Notes: generated by a model not told the origin, from the sequence alone. A stretch of DNA of 64,000 bases from Bemisia tabaci (GCF_918797505.1 NC_092802.1:8761480-8825479); one strand, 5' to 3'; shown: positions 11,519-22,958, counted from the stretch's first letter. Numbers and translations are program-made.

Positions 11519-11759
11519 GTATATCAAAATGTCTAGTCCTCATCTGAATAACTTAATAATAGTGGGTTGTATACTGACGTACAGCAGCGTGATCTTCCTG
11601 GGGCTGGACTCGACGCTGACCAGCACGGAGGCCTTCCCGTACATCTGCACGGCTCGCGCTTCCCTCCTCATGTCCGGCTTCTCGCTCGCCTTCGGCGCCA
11701 TGTTCTCCAAAACGTGGCGCGTCCACTCCATTTTCACTGACGTTAAGCTCAATAAAAAA
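11519..11759 (+). CDS. GABA-B-R2: GABA-B-R2 exon: TM2 and TM3
   Basis: The acceptor is the cag after a pyrimidine-rich stretch ending at 11518, and the donor gtaagc begins at 11760. The exon starts with the third base of a split codon, then reads YIKMSSPHLNNLIIVGCIL onward. It encodes TM2 (LIIVGCILTYSSVIFLGL), a short loop, TM3 (ASLLMSGFSLAFGAMFSK) and the start of intracellular loop 2 (TWRVHSIFTDVKLNKK). The SKTWRVHSIF motif after TM3 is typical of GABA-B receptors. The ATG at 11529 is an internal methionine and not a start: the reading frame is open and conserved before it. The exon ends in phase 0. Confidence 0.9.
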
Positions 11760-12279
11760 GTAAGCTCCCCTCTTTCACACATATTTACCGCAAGAGATGT
11801 CTTTGAAAACCCATCGATTCTGATACCGATCGAGAAAATTCAACAATTAACTTTGAAACTGGATCCTTGCAAGGGATTACAATGATTTGCCCCACAAGAG
11901 AACAGAACATGGATGGAAAAACTCAATGTTTAACAAATTTCAAGGTAGGTTTTAACCTAAAAATTTTCAAAACCTCCAAAATCTCGTTTTTTTATTTTTG
12001 CACGGTGGCAAATTGTTTTATTCCCTTGCAAAGAGCCATTTTCAGAGTTTGAGTAAAACAAATTTGTTTTTATCTCAAATACACGAGAGTCGTTTTTCTC
12101 AGCTTAGAAGTCAAATTTAAGAAATCAAGATAAATATGATCCTCTATGGTGAGAGGTGACCAAAATTATCAAGAATACGGATGCAATGATCGGAGTGCTG
12201 AGTGTATTTATTTGAATTGAAGCTGAATTCCTTCGAAAGCACAGGATACTAACTCAGAGTCATTTTCTTTTGTTGGCAG

Positions 12280-12402
12280 GTTATAAAAGACTATCAATTA
12301 TTTTTAGTGGTTGGCGTCCTGCTGTCTGTAGACTTTGTCATTATGATAACGTGGCAAGCCATAGATCCTTTTTTTCGAGAAATTAGACATATGGAGCCTT
12401 AT
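12280..12402 (+). CDS. GABA-B-R2: GABA-B-R2 exon: intracellular loop 2 and TM4
   Basis: A 41-codon exon, phase 0 at both ends, with acceptor ttggcag ending at 12279 and donor gtaagt at 12403. It reads VIKDYQLFLVVGVLLSVDF and continues through the TM4 end WQAIDPFFREIRHMEPY. The IKD(Y/Q)xL start, the hydrophobic helix and the WQA(I/V)DP motif at the TM4 exit match subunit 2 of the family. It is separated from the previous exon by only 520 bp and from the next by about 7.2 kb, the intron that hosts the antisense IR gene. Confidence 0.9.
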
Positions 12403-12927
12403 GTAAGTACATAAAGTATATAGTACATTCTATATTTTTACAATTCGCCATAATGTAAGACATACGTTCATGAATAATATTCAGTGAGTATATTCCAAAA
12501 ATCAATTCTAGAAAGCTGACAGCACTTCAAAAGGGTATAATTTCAGAAAAATCTTAGAGGAGAGCCTGGCAAAAGTTTTTGAAAGGGGGCGAAATTTAGG
12601 GTAAAATCTAAAACATGTCTCAAACTCAATGAACATAGATCCAAAGGGCCTTTGATGGAAAATCAACGCTGATGACACCCCCGGCAACAAATCACGAAAT
12701 CTAAGACGTATGCCCAATCCTCAAGATTTAGTGTAGACTTCAAAAAAATGCACAAAATTATGTCATATAAGTGAACACCTAAGGTGTTACTACTACTTTT
12801 TTGGGGACAAGTTATCTCTCATATATTTCACGTGGTGACACATTGTGTCGTATACACTAAATGTTTATGATGATAAATCATAAATGTTTGTGGTGTAGTT
12901 GTCTTCGTTGAACTTGAGTGAACTTGT

Positions 12928-13887
12928 TTAAAAAATTATTGAACATAATATACGATCATACAAAATATAACTAATTATATTTAAAGCACAACTAATTATA
13001 TTCAAAACATAATCAATCATATTTAGAACATACATAAACACATTTGGAACAGAATCATTATCATGCTGGATTACAGGCCTTGCAAGGTTTTTTCCACCCC
13101 GGGTGTGAAACATATAGGGAAACTGACTTACTTTTTTTGGGGGGGGGGGAGGGGTCAAACCGAATTTTCCCCTGAAAATAACTCATCATCACATATGAAC
13201 ATGATTTCACCTTATAAAATAGTTTGATTTTGTTGCATTGAAATGAAATATAGAATCATAACAATACTTCAATTACTAGAAAACAACTTCTAACTTGTCG
13301 AACGTTGATTTTAAACCATTTTCCTGCTTTCATCGTCAATATTTACGACAAAAATCCCAATTCACGTGCCTCGGTTTACGACGAGAAGAGACACATCCTT
13401 TATTTTATGAAATGAAAAACCACTCAACTGAAATTTTTTGATACTGTCATAATATTTACTCTCTGTGCGAAGAAAATTCTGGGGAAACTCAAGCAATAAT
13501 GATTTTTTCTCCTTTAAAAAGATAAACTAAAAAAGGAGCGGAGATTTTAAAACTCTGTAATCAAGATGCGTGGTATTGGACATGAAAATGTATCCCTCGC
13601 ACATGCAAATCGTCGTTCCCTTCACTAAGGAACTTAACTAAATTTTCAATGTTGCCAAATTTTCCTTCGTAAATTTCATTTTTCTCAGAAGAATCGTGAG
13701 CAATTCTAGATGATAATTTGACGAATTTTTCCTCTGACTTCGGGCAAAAATCAGAAAAAATTGGATTAAAACCACACAGGTAAATTCTTTTAAAAGATTG
13801 AATTGTTTGAGTCAATGTTGCAACCTCGGAACAGAGACACGTTCCTTCGTCCCGAAAACGACGAGATCAGCCATGACTCTTAGATTC
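12928..13887. other. Intron DNA between GABA-B-R2 exon and IR gene 3' end
   Basis: AT-rich. Contains imperfect direct repeats of about 20-28 bp around 12945-13035 (cataat.aatcatattta type) and a G run at 13140-13149. No exon was found. The sequence between the IR stop and about 13560 has no clear polyadenylation signal on the minus strand that I could confirm. Confidence 0.45.
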
Positions 13888-16194
13888 TCATTTTGACAGA
13901 CCAACGTAAAGCTCAATCACAAAAGCCATAAAACTGATCAAATATCCGATTCCAAGGCTGATAAACGCAAGCTGTAAATCTATCATACTGAAGGGTCTGA
14001 GAGATCCCTCGCCAGAATTCCTCTCCGCGATGTATCCGAAGTAAATCTGCGTCTCGAAAGTGTCAGCTCTGAAAGAATCAGCCATGACACCGTTCTCAAG
14101 AAGCCGATGAACGCTTTCGTCGAAAATCTCGGTGAGAATCGAATTCTTGACTATCAGGTACGAAAACGGGTAGGTCACCAAACACTCGTCTATCAAATGC
14201 AGCTCGATATTCTCCTTATTCGCGTCCACCGGAATTCGATTCTTCACCGAGAGCAACGAGTAGGGTACCCTGGCGGCAAATGCGTCCGTCTCCATGATCA
14301 TATCGACGCTCTTCATTAGAGTCGCTTTCAGCTCACTCGTATTGTTTTGAAGCGGCAAGAATTCTCGAAAGCGTGTGTCCTCAAGTTCCGAGAGGGGATC
14401 CGGAAACAGTTCATCGTAGTAGAACTTGCTTTTGGTCAGTCGATCTCGGAGGGACGCATGACCGGACTGCTCCAGAAGTTCCGGAAGCATTTCAGTATCC
14501 GGAGTTTGTATGTACAGTCCGGATTGTTCCAATTCCTGCAGGGTCTCGATGTCGGCATAGCGCACGTAGCTGCTTAGCAAGGTCGTCATCCCACTTTGAA
14601 TAACGGTGCCTACGATGAGACTGAAAAAAGTGAAGACGAGGAAACAGACCTTCCCGGTTAGAAGCTTTCCCAGGAGGAGAACGGGTGGACTTCCATTCAA
14701 GAGATACGAATAAATAGTGAGAAATGCTGGTGACTCCTCGTAAGCAAGGATCTCTGCGTCGGAGTAAAAGCGCGTGAAATGCGTAACTTGGGACCATTGG
14801 AAAAGCCACTGCATGAACCAAGAGGTGCCTATTGCCATTACTGTAGCCACCCATACCGGAGGCGAGAAGCATTTGACGACCACGAGATATTGAGGCATGA
14901 ACCCACGCCGTGGTGCTAGCAGACAGTAACTAAAAGAGTCGATGATCGGGGGATGGTGGGATCTGGGAAGCTCCGATGCTTTGGGACCGTAGCTACTTTC
15001 GTAGACGATGAGATCCACGTTGTGCCTCAGACCATCGTCGGTACTCATGATGATCGAATCCTCCGGCAGATTGTAGTAGTTTTCTTTGGATCCGATTTTC
15101 CTCGAAATCACGCGGATTACCTCGAAGATGATATGGGGTGTCGCGCCCCAAAAAGCGGAAGTGCTCATGAGACTGCCGTCGTCGTAAGTGACGGCTACGG
15201 TGTATTTCTTGTCGCGGTAGCCTCGGAAAGAAAAGTCGAAATACCTCTCGTCCGTCGTGCCTTCGTAGCGGTCCAGACGCCCCTCGAAGCGGTCGTACCA
15301 AACGCAGTATGTTTCGAAGCAGATAGTTGTTCGCTGACCCCGGAAAAATCGCCAAAATAGGTCGAAGAGAAAGATCAGGTTGCAAGAGTCGATTTCAGCA
15401 TCGGTTAAAATAGTTGTATCTGGCGTATCGATTCCCGGACATTTTTGATCTGCGTTAAGTTTCCTCCAACTCTGCTCATCGACTATGAATACGATGTGGT
15501 TTTCGTAGTTCCAGACATCGTGAGAGTACAGACCACGGGTTAAGATAAGTAAATCATCCGTCAAAGGAGACCGACCGTCTAACTCTGCAGGAGTTATATC
15601 AACTCTGAAATCGCAACTTCCATTTTTTTGTTCGGACTCAGCTGAATTGTACACGACACAATAATTTGGTAGTTCTCCCGGGACGTGTTTCTCTGTGTCG
15701 TGTTCGAAAATTACGTCTGAAAAGTTGGCAGAAATGTCGGGGTAGTTGGTAATTTCATTCTCTTGAGAAGCTGTCGCCAAGATTAGACTAAAAATGTCGT
15801 TCGTTTCTTTCAAAAAGAAGATTATGTTTTTTGGATGCTGGCTTTGAGAGAGGAGACTCATTTCGCTGTAGTGGCTGATTGAAAAGATTGGAATCGAATT
15901 CTCATGTAAGTCCTGGATAAGGGCGTTGACAGACAGGTCTCCCCGCAAGTTAACAATGTAAATTTGCTGATATTTTGAGATTCGCACAAGTTCTTTGCAA
16001 ATTTGCAAAGGCAGAGAGGTGGTGCGGTTCAGAGCTTCGTGGCCACCAGACTGAGAGGCAATCTCATTCCGCGCAAATAAAATAATGATCAGCATTTTCA
16101 TTCTCAAAAGTGTAATAAATGAGGTGGAAAAAGCGTTTATCGGCACATTCTTATGAGACCGAACGTAGATGCCTGAAATTACACTTTTTTCCAT
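13888..16194 (-). CDS. Divergent ionotropic receptor (IR family), intronless
   Basis: A 768-residue open frame without introns. It has an extracellular N-terminal part of about 430 residues, then a first membrane helix near 447-465 (WVATVMAIGTSWFMQWLF). A pore and second/third helix block follows near 505-540 (LLTGKVCFLVFTFFSLIVGT), then a second ligand-binding lobe, and a final helix near 740-764 (LAFISLGIGYLISFMAFVIE). This layout and the helix sequences are those of insect divergent IRs, variant ionotropic glutamate receptors that act as chemosensory cation channels in sensory neuron dendrites. The first Met (16194) is followed by a second Met cluster near residue 32 (RMKMLIIILFARNEIASQS) that looks like a signal peptide, so translation may begin there. 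The gene sits wholly inside a GABA-B-R2 intron on the opposite strand. The specific IR number and ligand cannot be inferred. Confidence 0.85.
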   Translation of the reverse strand: MEKSVISGIYVRSHKNVPINAFSTSFITLLRMKMLIIILFARNEIASQSGGHEALNRTTSLPLQICKELVRISKYQQIYIVNLRGDLSVNALIQDLHENSIPIFSISHYSEMSLLSQSQHPKNIIFFLKETNDIFSLILATASQENEITNYPDISANFSDVIFEHDTEKHVPGELPNYCVVYNSAESEQKNGSCDFRVDITPAELDGRSPLTDDLLILTRGLYSHDVWNYENHIVFIVDEQSWRKLNADQKCPGIDTPDTTILTDAEIDSCNLIFLFDLFWRFFRGQRTTICFETYCVWYDRFEGRLDRYEGTTDERYFDFSFRGYRDKKYTVAVTYDDGSLMSTSAFWGATPHIIFEVIRVISRKIGSKENYYNLPEDSIIMSTDDGLRHNVDLIVYESSYGPKASELPRSHHPPIIDSFSYCLLAPRRGFMPQYLVVVKCFSPPVWVATVMAIGTSWFMQWLFQWSQVTHFTRFYSDAEILAYEESPAFLTIYSYLLNGSPPVLLLGKLLTGKVCFLVFTFFSLIVGTVIQSGMTTLLSSYVRYADIETLQELEQSGLYIQTPDTEMLPELLEQSGHASLRDRLTKSKFYYDELFPDPLSELEDTRFREFLPLQNNTSELKATLMKSVDMIMETDAFAARVPYSLLSVKNRIPVDANKENIELHLIDECLVTYPFSYLIVKNSILTEIFDESVHRLLENGVMADSFRADTFETQIYFGYIAERNSGEGSLRPFSMIDLQLAFISLGIGYLISFMAFVIELYVGLSK

Positions 16195-16810
16195 TGCACA
16201 GAATTAAAATACCGTATCGAGTTGGGAAGTAGTGAAATTCGACGATATGCCAGAGTGACCAAAATGATCAAAATAAATCTAGCTTTGACTTAGTCCTTAC
16301 CATTTCAGTTTCTGTGTACTAAGGTCTTTTTTCTTTGTACAATCCTGGATGAGCCCAATTCCTTCAAATTTCAGAATTATGACCAAGGTTTCATTATTGG
16401 CTCGCAACAGCCTCAAAGAGCCCAGACGCGGAGTATAAGTCAGGGGTTGGGCCGCGCAGAAACCAGGGAGGACCCCAATTTAAAATAATTCTTAGGTTGT
16501 TTTATAGAAAGTCGTAGATCGATGAAACAATCCACGTAACATCAGGTCGCAGAGCAAGTGGCACATGCGAGTTTCCACAAACGCCTTCAATTGAGAGTGA
16601 TACGCTGCAATACACCGGTGTTCGATAAGTCGCATCACGTAAGTTGACTCGCTGCCCGCTGCTCAGTATGGTTTTAACGTCCATCACCTCACTAAGTATC
16701 CTATCCGGTTGGAAAATAGTGAAATTCGGGAGGTTGCAAGAATAATTGATGATGAAAATAAGTTAACTTTGACAAAGTCCTCACCATATCTGGTTCAATC
16801 ATCATTTTAG
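16192..16810 (-). repeat. Diverged duplication of the IR gene 5' flank
   Basis: The stretch just upstream of the IR start (about 16192-16320) is recognisably similar to 16682-16800. Both contain the path tagtgaaattcg, then a short variable part, then aactttgac or gctttgac followed by a(g)tcct.accat, in the same order and orientation. The second copy precedes a 61-codon open frame (16502-16687, minus) with no recognisable domain. The simplest reading is a partial tandem duplication of the IR promoter or leader with a decayed coding remnant, but coding homology is not visible by eye. Confidence 0.4.
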
Positions 16811-19575
16811 AAAAGAAACCACATTTAGTTTAAACACCATTTTAGACAAAATAAGACACTCTCATCATGATACAGCTAGCATTCTTATTGTTTTAATTTT
16901 TAACGTGTTAAAATCATGATAATTCTGCACTTTATCGTCGCAATTTTAAGGGACAATTCACGCTCAATGAGAGTACATGACCGAAAAATTTCACGTAAAA
17001 AGAACGCTAAAGATTTTTTGGTTTAAGCTCAATGAGATTAATTGTCGCATCATATCTTTAGAGTCTAAACTGACCAACACTTTTTGACGAAAGATATGAC
17101 AGGAAAAGTATTTAGAGGTTTTACCTTTTCAATTTTGAGGATTCCAAGTTAAAAGTATAACGAGCTCAGTTACAAGATCACCAAGTAAGAGCTATAAATT
17201 GAAGTTACAAGGAGAGGAACATCATACTATTTATTGCATAGTTCACACTCATTTCAGAATGGTAAATACCTACATCTATAAAGTGCGACGATTGTTTTAA
17301 TTATAGGTTATGAATGATGAATAACTAAGTGACACATTGACAAAAGTATGAAATATTTCACAGTGAGTGTAACTTGTCTTAGAATCTTATTTTTTATCTT
17401 CAATGAAAAACTCAAGTATTGACACTAATTTTTCCACCCGTTCGTCCAAGTTTCAAGTTCATTCGCCTCATGAACCAGTCTGTAATTTTTCAAATTAAAG
17501 CATGCTTTAACGAATAAAAAAAAAAATGTCACTTATCTCATTTATCCGTGCAACTCATCAGATTTTCTAAATCAAATATTATCTTCATCGCATTCAGTTT
17601 CCATGTTATTTCCATTGAACACACACAAACACATGGAACTCAATCGCTTGACTAACGCGATTCCATTTTGTTTCAACTTCCTCAATGCAAAAATGTTTTT
17701 TCAGGTCGTTGTAAGGACCATGTTGATTGTTCAAATCGATCTTTCAACACGTGAGCATGAATAATGCCACAACATTAATAGAATAGCAAATTTTAGTCCA
17801 CTGAGCACCGACAAGTTTCCTCGTTTCCTCGTGTAACAAAAACGAGACGAATAGAGAAAGAAAAGACACGAATTTACAATCAAATTTGTTTACATGTCGT
17901 TCTTCTCGCGATACAACCTTCTCGGTAGGGAAATTCCCTCGCTCCAGAGATTCAATCCTTCTCTTAGATATCAGCTGAATTTCTAGACGTAAAATCACAT
18001 CTACTTATCACTATCTTCACGGTTTTTCCTTAACCCTTACTTAACCTTGGTTTTAGACATGATGAAGACGTGATTTGAGAATTTCCATCGACTGTTTACT
18101 TTTTTCTCTCCACCCCTTGAATACTCACTAACTGCAAAAGCAAATTTGCAATTTTTATGAAAAAGTTTTTGATTTCTTCTATAGCTTCCTGCTCATTTTT
18201 CTGTCGGAGCTTGCTATCTCGCAGGATAAAGTTAATAGTGGGTCACTAAACCATGAACGAATTTGGACTTGCGAATACGTTTTTTTAAAGTTAAATGACG
18301 CATGGAACACGACGCGCACTTTGAAAATGCGGAAAAGTTACCCAGATCTCGAGAAGTATGCAGTTCATTGAGCGCATCTTTTCCGCAAATTTAAAACCCC
18401 CTAGTTTCGCGCCGAACCGAATGATGCCATCCTGCACAAATCAGAAGCAAGCACGGGTTTCTACGACTTCCGTCAGACGTCTCTCTACTCATCGCACATG
18501 AAGAAAATAGGAGAGCCGAGACTATACATCACATTGACTGAACAGCGGCGCGTAGCTGGTCAACTCACGCGATACAACTTATCGAACACCGACGTGTTGC
18601 GGTGTATCACTCTCAATTGAAGGCGTTTGTAAAAAAATCGCCTGCACCTTTTGCTCAGCGCAGCGTCTTTTATGGTATGCCGATGTGGCTTGCTTTGTTG
18701 ATCCCAACTCACTGGAAAGGAACCATAGAATCATTTTAAGTCGGGGTCCTTCCCTGGCCACTACGCAGCCCAACCCGTCGATGATCCACGCCTAGACCTG
18801 GGCCTCCTAAAGCTGTTGCGCACCAATAATAAAATGTTGATCGTAATTCCAAATTTCGAAGACAGTGGGCTCATTCATGACTATACAATGTGAAATGACC
18901 TCAGTGCATGAGACATTAAGATGAGACTATAGATATTTCACGAACATATTGAGGCAAATAACACGCAAGAATGTCGAATCAAGTTGAACCTATCGTAATG
19001 TGAAATTTGTTGATCAGAAAACGTAATTTTGAGGTGTTTAAAGTTCTAATCCACCGTATGTTCTGGGCGATAATATACCGGATTATGAGGCTATCTTACG
19101 CTCTCTTCTACAAAACCAATGAACTTAAATTTTCGGATTCTCTTTTTTAGGAAACTATAAAGTTTTCCGGCAAAATTTCAGAATCCGAATCCTATACCCA
19201 ATCACATGACTCGATGAATCCTACTGAAAATCCTACTGAATCCTACTCATCCTACTGAAAATGTTGTCTCCGTGGGCAAATGTTCCTTTTCCTTCGGACA
19301 GTTACATCTGAAAATTATTACCTTCCCCACAGTCAGAATCTTGATAAGATCATGGACATCGTATGTCATCAATTGAACCAAACGAAATGAGGTAGAAAAT
19401 TTTCACCTGTTTCATGATACTGTTTCCAGTTGGGTTGGGTTAGGTTAGGTTTGGTTTGGTTAGATAGTAATTTGTGTTGGGTCTGATAGATGCATCGTGA
19501 CTCATACATTTATTACGGTTTTTATTTTGACCCTCGATCGTTTCTTTTTCTTTTTCAGCCACAGCCTAATTTGAG
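16811..19575. other. Intron sequence without recognised genes
   Basis: AT-rich remainder of the GABA-B-R2 intron between the IR gene and the next exon. I see short runs and one repeated pentad (atcctactga, three times near 19210-19258), the fragment gttgggttgggttaggttagg near 19430, and repeat pieces around 18590 shared with 4880 and 8970. No coding exon was found. Confidence 0.55.
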
Positions 19576-19668
19576 GATATTATGATAGTGCCCGAAAATG
19601 AGTCGTGTATGAGTCATCGCATGACCACTTTCGTTTTTGTGATATATGCGTACAAAGGAATATTGATG
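19576..19668 (+). CDS. GABA-B-R2: GABA-B-R2 exon: extracellular loop 2 and TM5 start
   Basis: A 31-codon exon reading DIMIVPENESCMSHRMTTF then VFVIYAYKGILM, with donor gtaagt at 19669. The PENExC segment and the IYAYKG(I/L)LM end of TM5 are characteristic of the subunit. The obvious acceptor ttttcag at 19558 cannot be used in this frame because TAA (19567-19569) would follow. The next AG in frame is ttgag at 19574-19575, so I place the start at 19576, which keeps phase 0 with the previous exon. The loop is then a few residues shorter than in vertebrates. Frame and identity are firm; the exact 5' border is inferred. Confidence 0.8.
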
Positions 19669-19965
19669 GTAAGTAAGCATCGCTCCGCACTCAAACATTT
19701 TAATATTTTTTTCATTTTGTATTTCACAATTTATCTGCGTCAATTCTTTGGTTATTGGTTTTAGCTGTTCCAAAATGATGTGTAGTGCTCATTAAGTTTT
19801 GTCGCATGCGTTTCATTTTTGTTTTTATTTGGATAACTTCTTTAAAGCCGTTTAAGAAAAAATCACAGAAAATCAATAATCCAAGTCATCAAAAGGACAG
19901 TATTAACCGAAATCAACCAAACATCAGATATGCCTAATTTACACTAGAATTTTGCTTTTTTAATA

Positions 19966-20157
19966 CATGGAAAAAACGATTTAGTGCTGAGCACTAACTG
20001 TTTAGGTCAAATGGAGCTAGCTAGCATGACAGTAGTGCTGACCTCTAAAACTTTACTGTCCAGCCCTACATACTGTAGGTCTCGGAAGTACTGCCATTTC
20101 AGCTGGCTCCATTTGATCTAAACAGATAGTGCTCAGTACGAAATCGTTTTTTCCGTG
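19966..20157. mobile_element. Palindromic MITE, CATGGAAAAAACGATTT ends
   Basis: The left end CATGGAAAAAACGATTTAGT and right inverse ...AAATCGTTTTTTCCGTG pair. The arms continue through GAGCACTAxCTGTTTAG and its inverse. 192 bp, non-coding. Confidence 0.75.
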
Positions 20158-20454
20158 AGAAAACTATAAGCAATATTTTGACTTAAATTTTTTTGCGTGC
20201 ATACTTTGTACATGTGCACATGTCCCTCCCGCAGCATTTTTTGGCGATTTACAACACCCAATCGCTACATGTGCCTGCATTCCCCAAGCTCATTCAACAA
20301 GTAATATCCTAAAATATCGTGATCGACGCCCTGTTTCATTCTTTTAATAGGACTTTCCGTTCCCGTCGCCTTCTATCAGGAGAATCCAATGCTTATCTTT
20401 TGGAGCCCAAGAAAAATTCATGAAAAGCTTTAAAATGGTTTGTTGCTCAGTTTG

Positions 20455-21095
20455 CTGTTCACGAAATGAAACATGAGAGAGGGTGGGTCTGTTGCACGCA
20501 AGAGACACAGTGAACTGAATACATGTTCGAAGGGTAAATTTGCTCGAAAACCACATTGGGCACATCAAAAAAGTCTAAAATCCGCTCCTTAGCACGCAAT
20601 CTGCGTAGTTTGAAACACGCTTTTTCAAGGTTTCCGCGCCTGCGGCAATTTTCTCAGTCACCGCCTATCAGGTTTGTACAGGCAGAAGAAGAAGAGAGAA
20701 ATACCCCAAAGTAAACAAATGATTGACTAAGTTTTTCTATTTTATGATTTCCAAGCGTATGTTTCATTTTTCTTTCATTAAATTGAAAAAAAAAGCTCTA
20801 AATCAATTGAAATCTTGCGCAAGGAGAGTTTATAACAGCCCGTGAGATTGTTTGTTCATTTAGGTTACGTGTCTTTCCGATCAAACCCGACTGCCGGCCA
20901 CCAAGAAAACTACCCGCAGACGCAAGAAACTTGAAAAAGCGTGTCATAAGCTACACAGATTGGGCGCTAAGGAGTGGATTTCAGACTTTTTCTATGCCCT
21001 CAGCGTGATTTTCGTGAGATTTTACCCGTCAAAAGGATATTTATATATGGCTGTATCTCTGGCGTGCAACACACCCATTATCAAAGAGATCAAAT
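20455..21095. mobile_element. Foldback element in GABA-B-R2 intron
   Basis: Arms of roughly 200 bp: AGTCTAAAATCCGCTCCTTA at the left and TAAGGAGTGGATTTCAGACT at the right are inverted and about 85% alike, as are GTTGCACGCAAGAGA and TCTCTGGCGTGCAAC. The loop is about 200 bp. Ends about 115 bp before the TM6-7 exon. Confidence 0.7.
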
Positions 21096-21210
21096 TTTCT
21101 CGAAACTTGACTTTTTTTGGTGGTTACGCCTTTTTTGGAAGCGATTTTCATCCGGTTTCTGTATGCATGGCATGGTATTGTAATGAGTGTTGCATCGTTG
21201 CGTTTTGCAG

Positions 21211-21435
21211 GCGTTCGGGGCGTTCCTAGCGTGGGAGACGCGGCACGTGAGCATTCCGGCGCTGAACGACTCCAAGTACGTGGGCATGTCCGTCTACAAC
21301 GTGGTGCTCATGTGCATCATGGGCGCGGCCATCTCCTTCGTCCTCTCCGACCAGCAGGACGTCTCTTTCATCATCATCTCCTTCTTCATCATCTTCTGCA
21401 CCACCGCCACGCTCTGCCTCGTCTTCGTTCCCAAA
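21211..21435 (+). CDS. GABA-B-R2: GABA-B-R2 exon: TM5 end, TM6, TM7
   Basis: A 75-codon exon, phase 0 at both ends, with acceptor ttttgcag ending at 21210 and donor gtgagt at 21436. It encodes [20 protein letters not shown], then TM6 ([18 protein letters not shown]), the loop SDQQDV, and TM7 ([20 protein letters not shown]) ending FVPK. The [16 protein letters not shown] block is the most strongly conserved subunit 2 signature in the window and decides the assignment. GC content is far higher than in the surrounding introns. Confidence 0.93.
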
Positions 21436-21549
21436 GTGAGTTCTCTCCCCCTTTAAACACTCCGTCTTTTCTACCGAAGAATCCCTATCTACAATTGAGT
21501 TCTGGAGCCGCCACACGGTGGTTTCGGAAAGAAACACCAGGCAGCATTG

Positions 21550-21705
21550 GCGTGGCAAACTTTGCGATATATCGATTACTCAGTTTAAAAAAACTGTGGA
21601 AAAAGATCGATAAACAGGGTGTTCGCAACGAACACGTGAACAATCGATTCTTTACCATAGCGTCTAACGGAATTATCGTTAATCGATCATTCACGCCTCG
21701 CCGCT
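21550..21705. mobile_element. ATCGAT-rich palindromic MITE (copy)
   Basis: Has GGCGTGGCAAACTTTGCGAT at one end, GGGTGTTCGCAACGAACACG in the centre, and ATCGATCATTCACGCC at the other end. About 115 bp downstream of the TM6-7 exon donor. Confidence 0.7.
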
Positions 21706-21844
21706 AGGGGCCAGGGCGATAATAATGGAGCTCTTGCATATTCCTGGAATTTGCAATCCAAGCACTGACCCCTGTGTAAAATTTTGTAAAATTGCCCCTT
21801 AATGCTGATAATTATTTACTTTGATTTCTCGCTTTTCCGTAGAA

Positions 21845-22406
21845 GCGAATCCAGCAATTTGGCAACACCGGATTTCCTCCATATTAACCTATGCTGAATA
21901 ATAGATTCTTGTCGGAGTACCTGGCCGCTCCAAGAATCGATATATTTCCATAGGTTTAAATGGAGTAAAGACAACGTTGCCAATGAGCCAGTTCTGCTGG
22001 TCACAGAATCGTGTTTTGATGCTTGATTCTTGTCGCTCAGCTAAAAATAATAAGATCCGTCCAAACCGCAACTATCTAGGTTCAATATTAACAGAGATAT
22101 CGCCCTTTGAAAAGTCGGGTTTTTGACGTCATCCACCGCGGTAGTGACACTATTGGTTTCTTCCACCTTGCTTTCATCAATCAGGGAAGACGCATTTGAA
22201 CTGGTTGTTCAACGTGAAACTCGGATGGAAACAAGGTGTAAGAAACCAAGGGTGTCACCACCGCGGTGGATGGCGTCATAATCTGAATTTTTCAAAGCGC
22301 GATATCTCGGTTAATATTGAACGTGAAAAGTTGCGGTTTGGACGGATCTGATTATTTTAGCTGATCTACAAGAATCAAGCATCAAAACACGATTCTGTGA
22401 CCAGCA
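21845..22406. mobile_element. Two adjacent palindromic elements
   Basis: A GCGAATCCAGCAA-family MITE (21845-21990) is followed immediately by a longer foldback (21995-22406). The arms of the latter are TGCTGGTCACAGAATCGTGT and its inverse, continuing through GATCCGTCCAAACCGCAAC. Its inner part has GTGACxxxxTTGGTTTCTT and inverse. Part of this foldback resembles 11160-11340. Confidence 0.65.
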
Positions 22407-22685
22407 CACTACCGTCCAACGCAGAAAGGCCGTACCTCCATCTCAGATTCGGCACATTTTTCTCAGACAAAATGCTCCATAGCAAAAAAGGCTGCAAACA
22501 TCCATCCTTTGTACCTTCAGAATGACTTTGTTATACAATGTTAAAAATCCTGGCGCGAAATTCACGCTTACTCAGTTGCTATTTTGACTACCTGTTACTC
22601 TGAAGGCATGGATCCGGCGCGAATTTTGCGCTCTGGCGGGAGTGAAAATCTGACGGGCAAACGTAAAACGGAACTGCCGTAGCAT

Positions 22686-22738
22686 GGACTTGAACTCGAG
22701 TCACGGCGGTGATAAACGAGTGCGCTGCCACTTTGCCA
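22686..22738 (-). repeat. tRNA-derived SINE-like box pair
   Basis: On the minus strand TGGCAAAGTGGCAGCGC is a good A box and GAGTTCAAGTCC a good B box, about 35 nt apart. I could not build a clean acceptor stem, so a SINE head or tRNA pseudogene is more likely than a functional tRNA. Confidence 0.4.
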
Positions 22739-22958
22739 TTCGGCGCTCATACCAGGAGGCCCTGAATTCACGCTACTTGAGGTACCTCAACTAATTCGTC
22801 CGTCGTTGGTGACATTTACGCTCTGATCTATTCACTCAGAGTACGGCGCGAAATTCGCGCTGGAGTTTTTTTTTCACGCCGGCTATTCACTCAGAGTAAA
22901 TCATTGATTTTTAACAGTGTACCATTAGGAAGTTAAATTGAAAATATGAAGCATGGTG

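Noticed and set aside
11529..11885. Plus-strand ORF starting at an ATG as an independent small gene
   Set aside because: The frame is open and conserved before this ATG, a donor lies at 11760, and the protein matches the middle of a GPCR.
13888..16194. Several long plus-strand and alternate-frame ORFs (for example 14492-14872, 14953-15360, 14993-15385) within the IR gene
   Set aside because: They are shadows of the 768-codon IR frame and show no domain.
19430..19465. Telomere-like repeat (gttgggttgggttaggttagg)
   Set aside because: Only a few imperfect units; too short for an interstitial telomere block.
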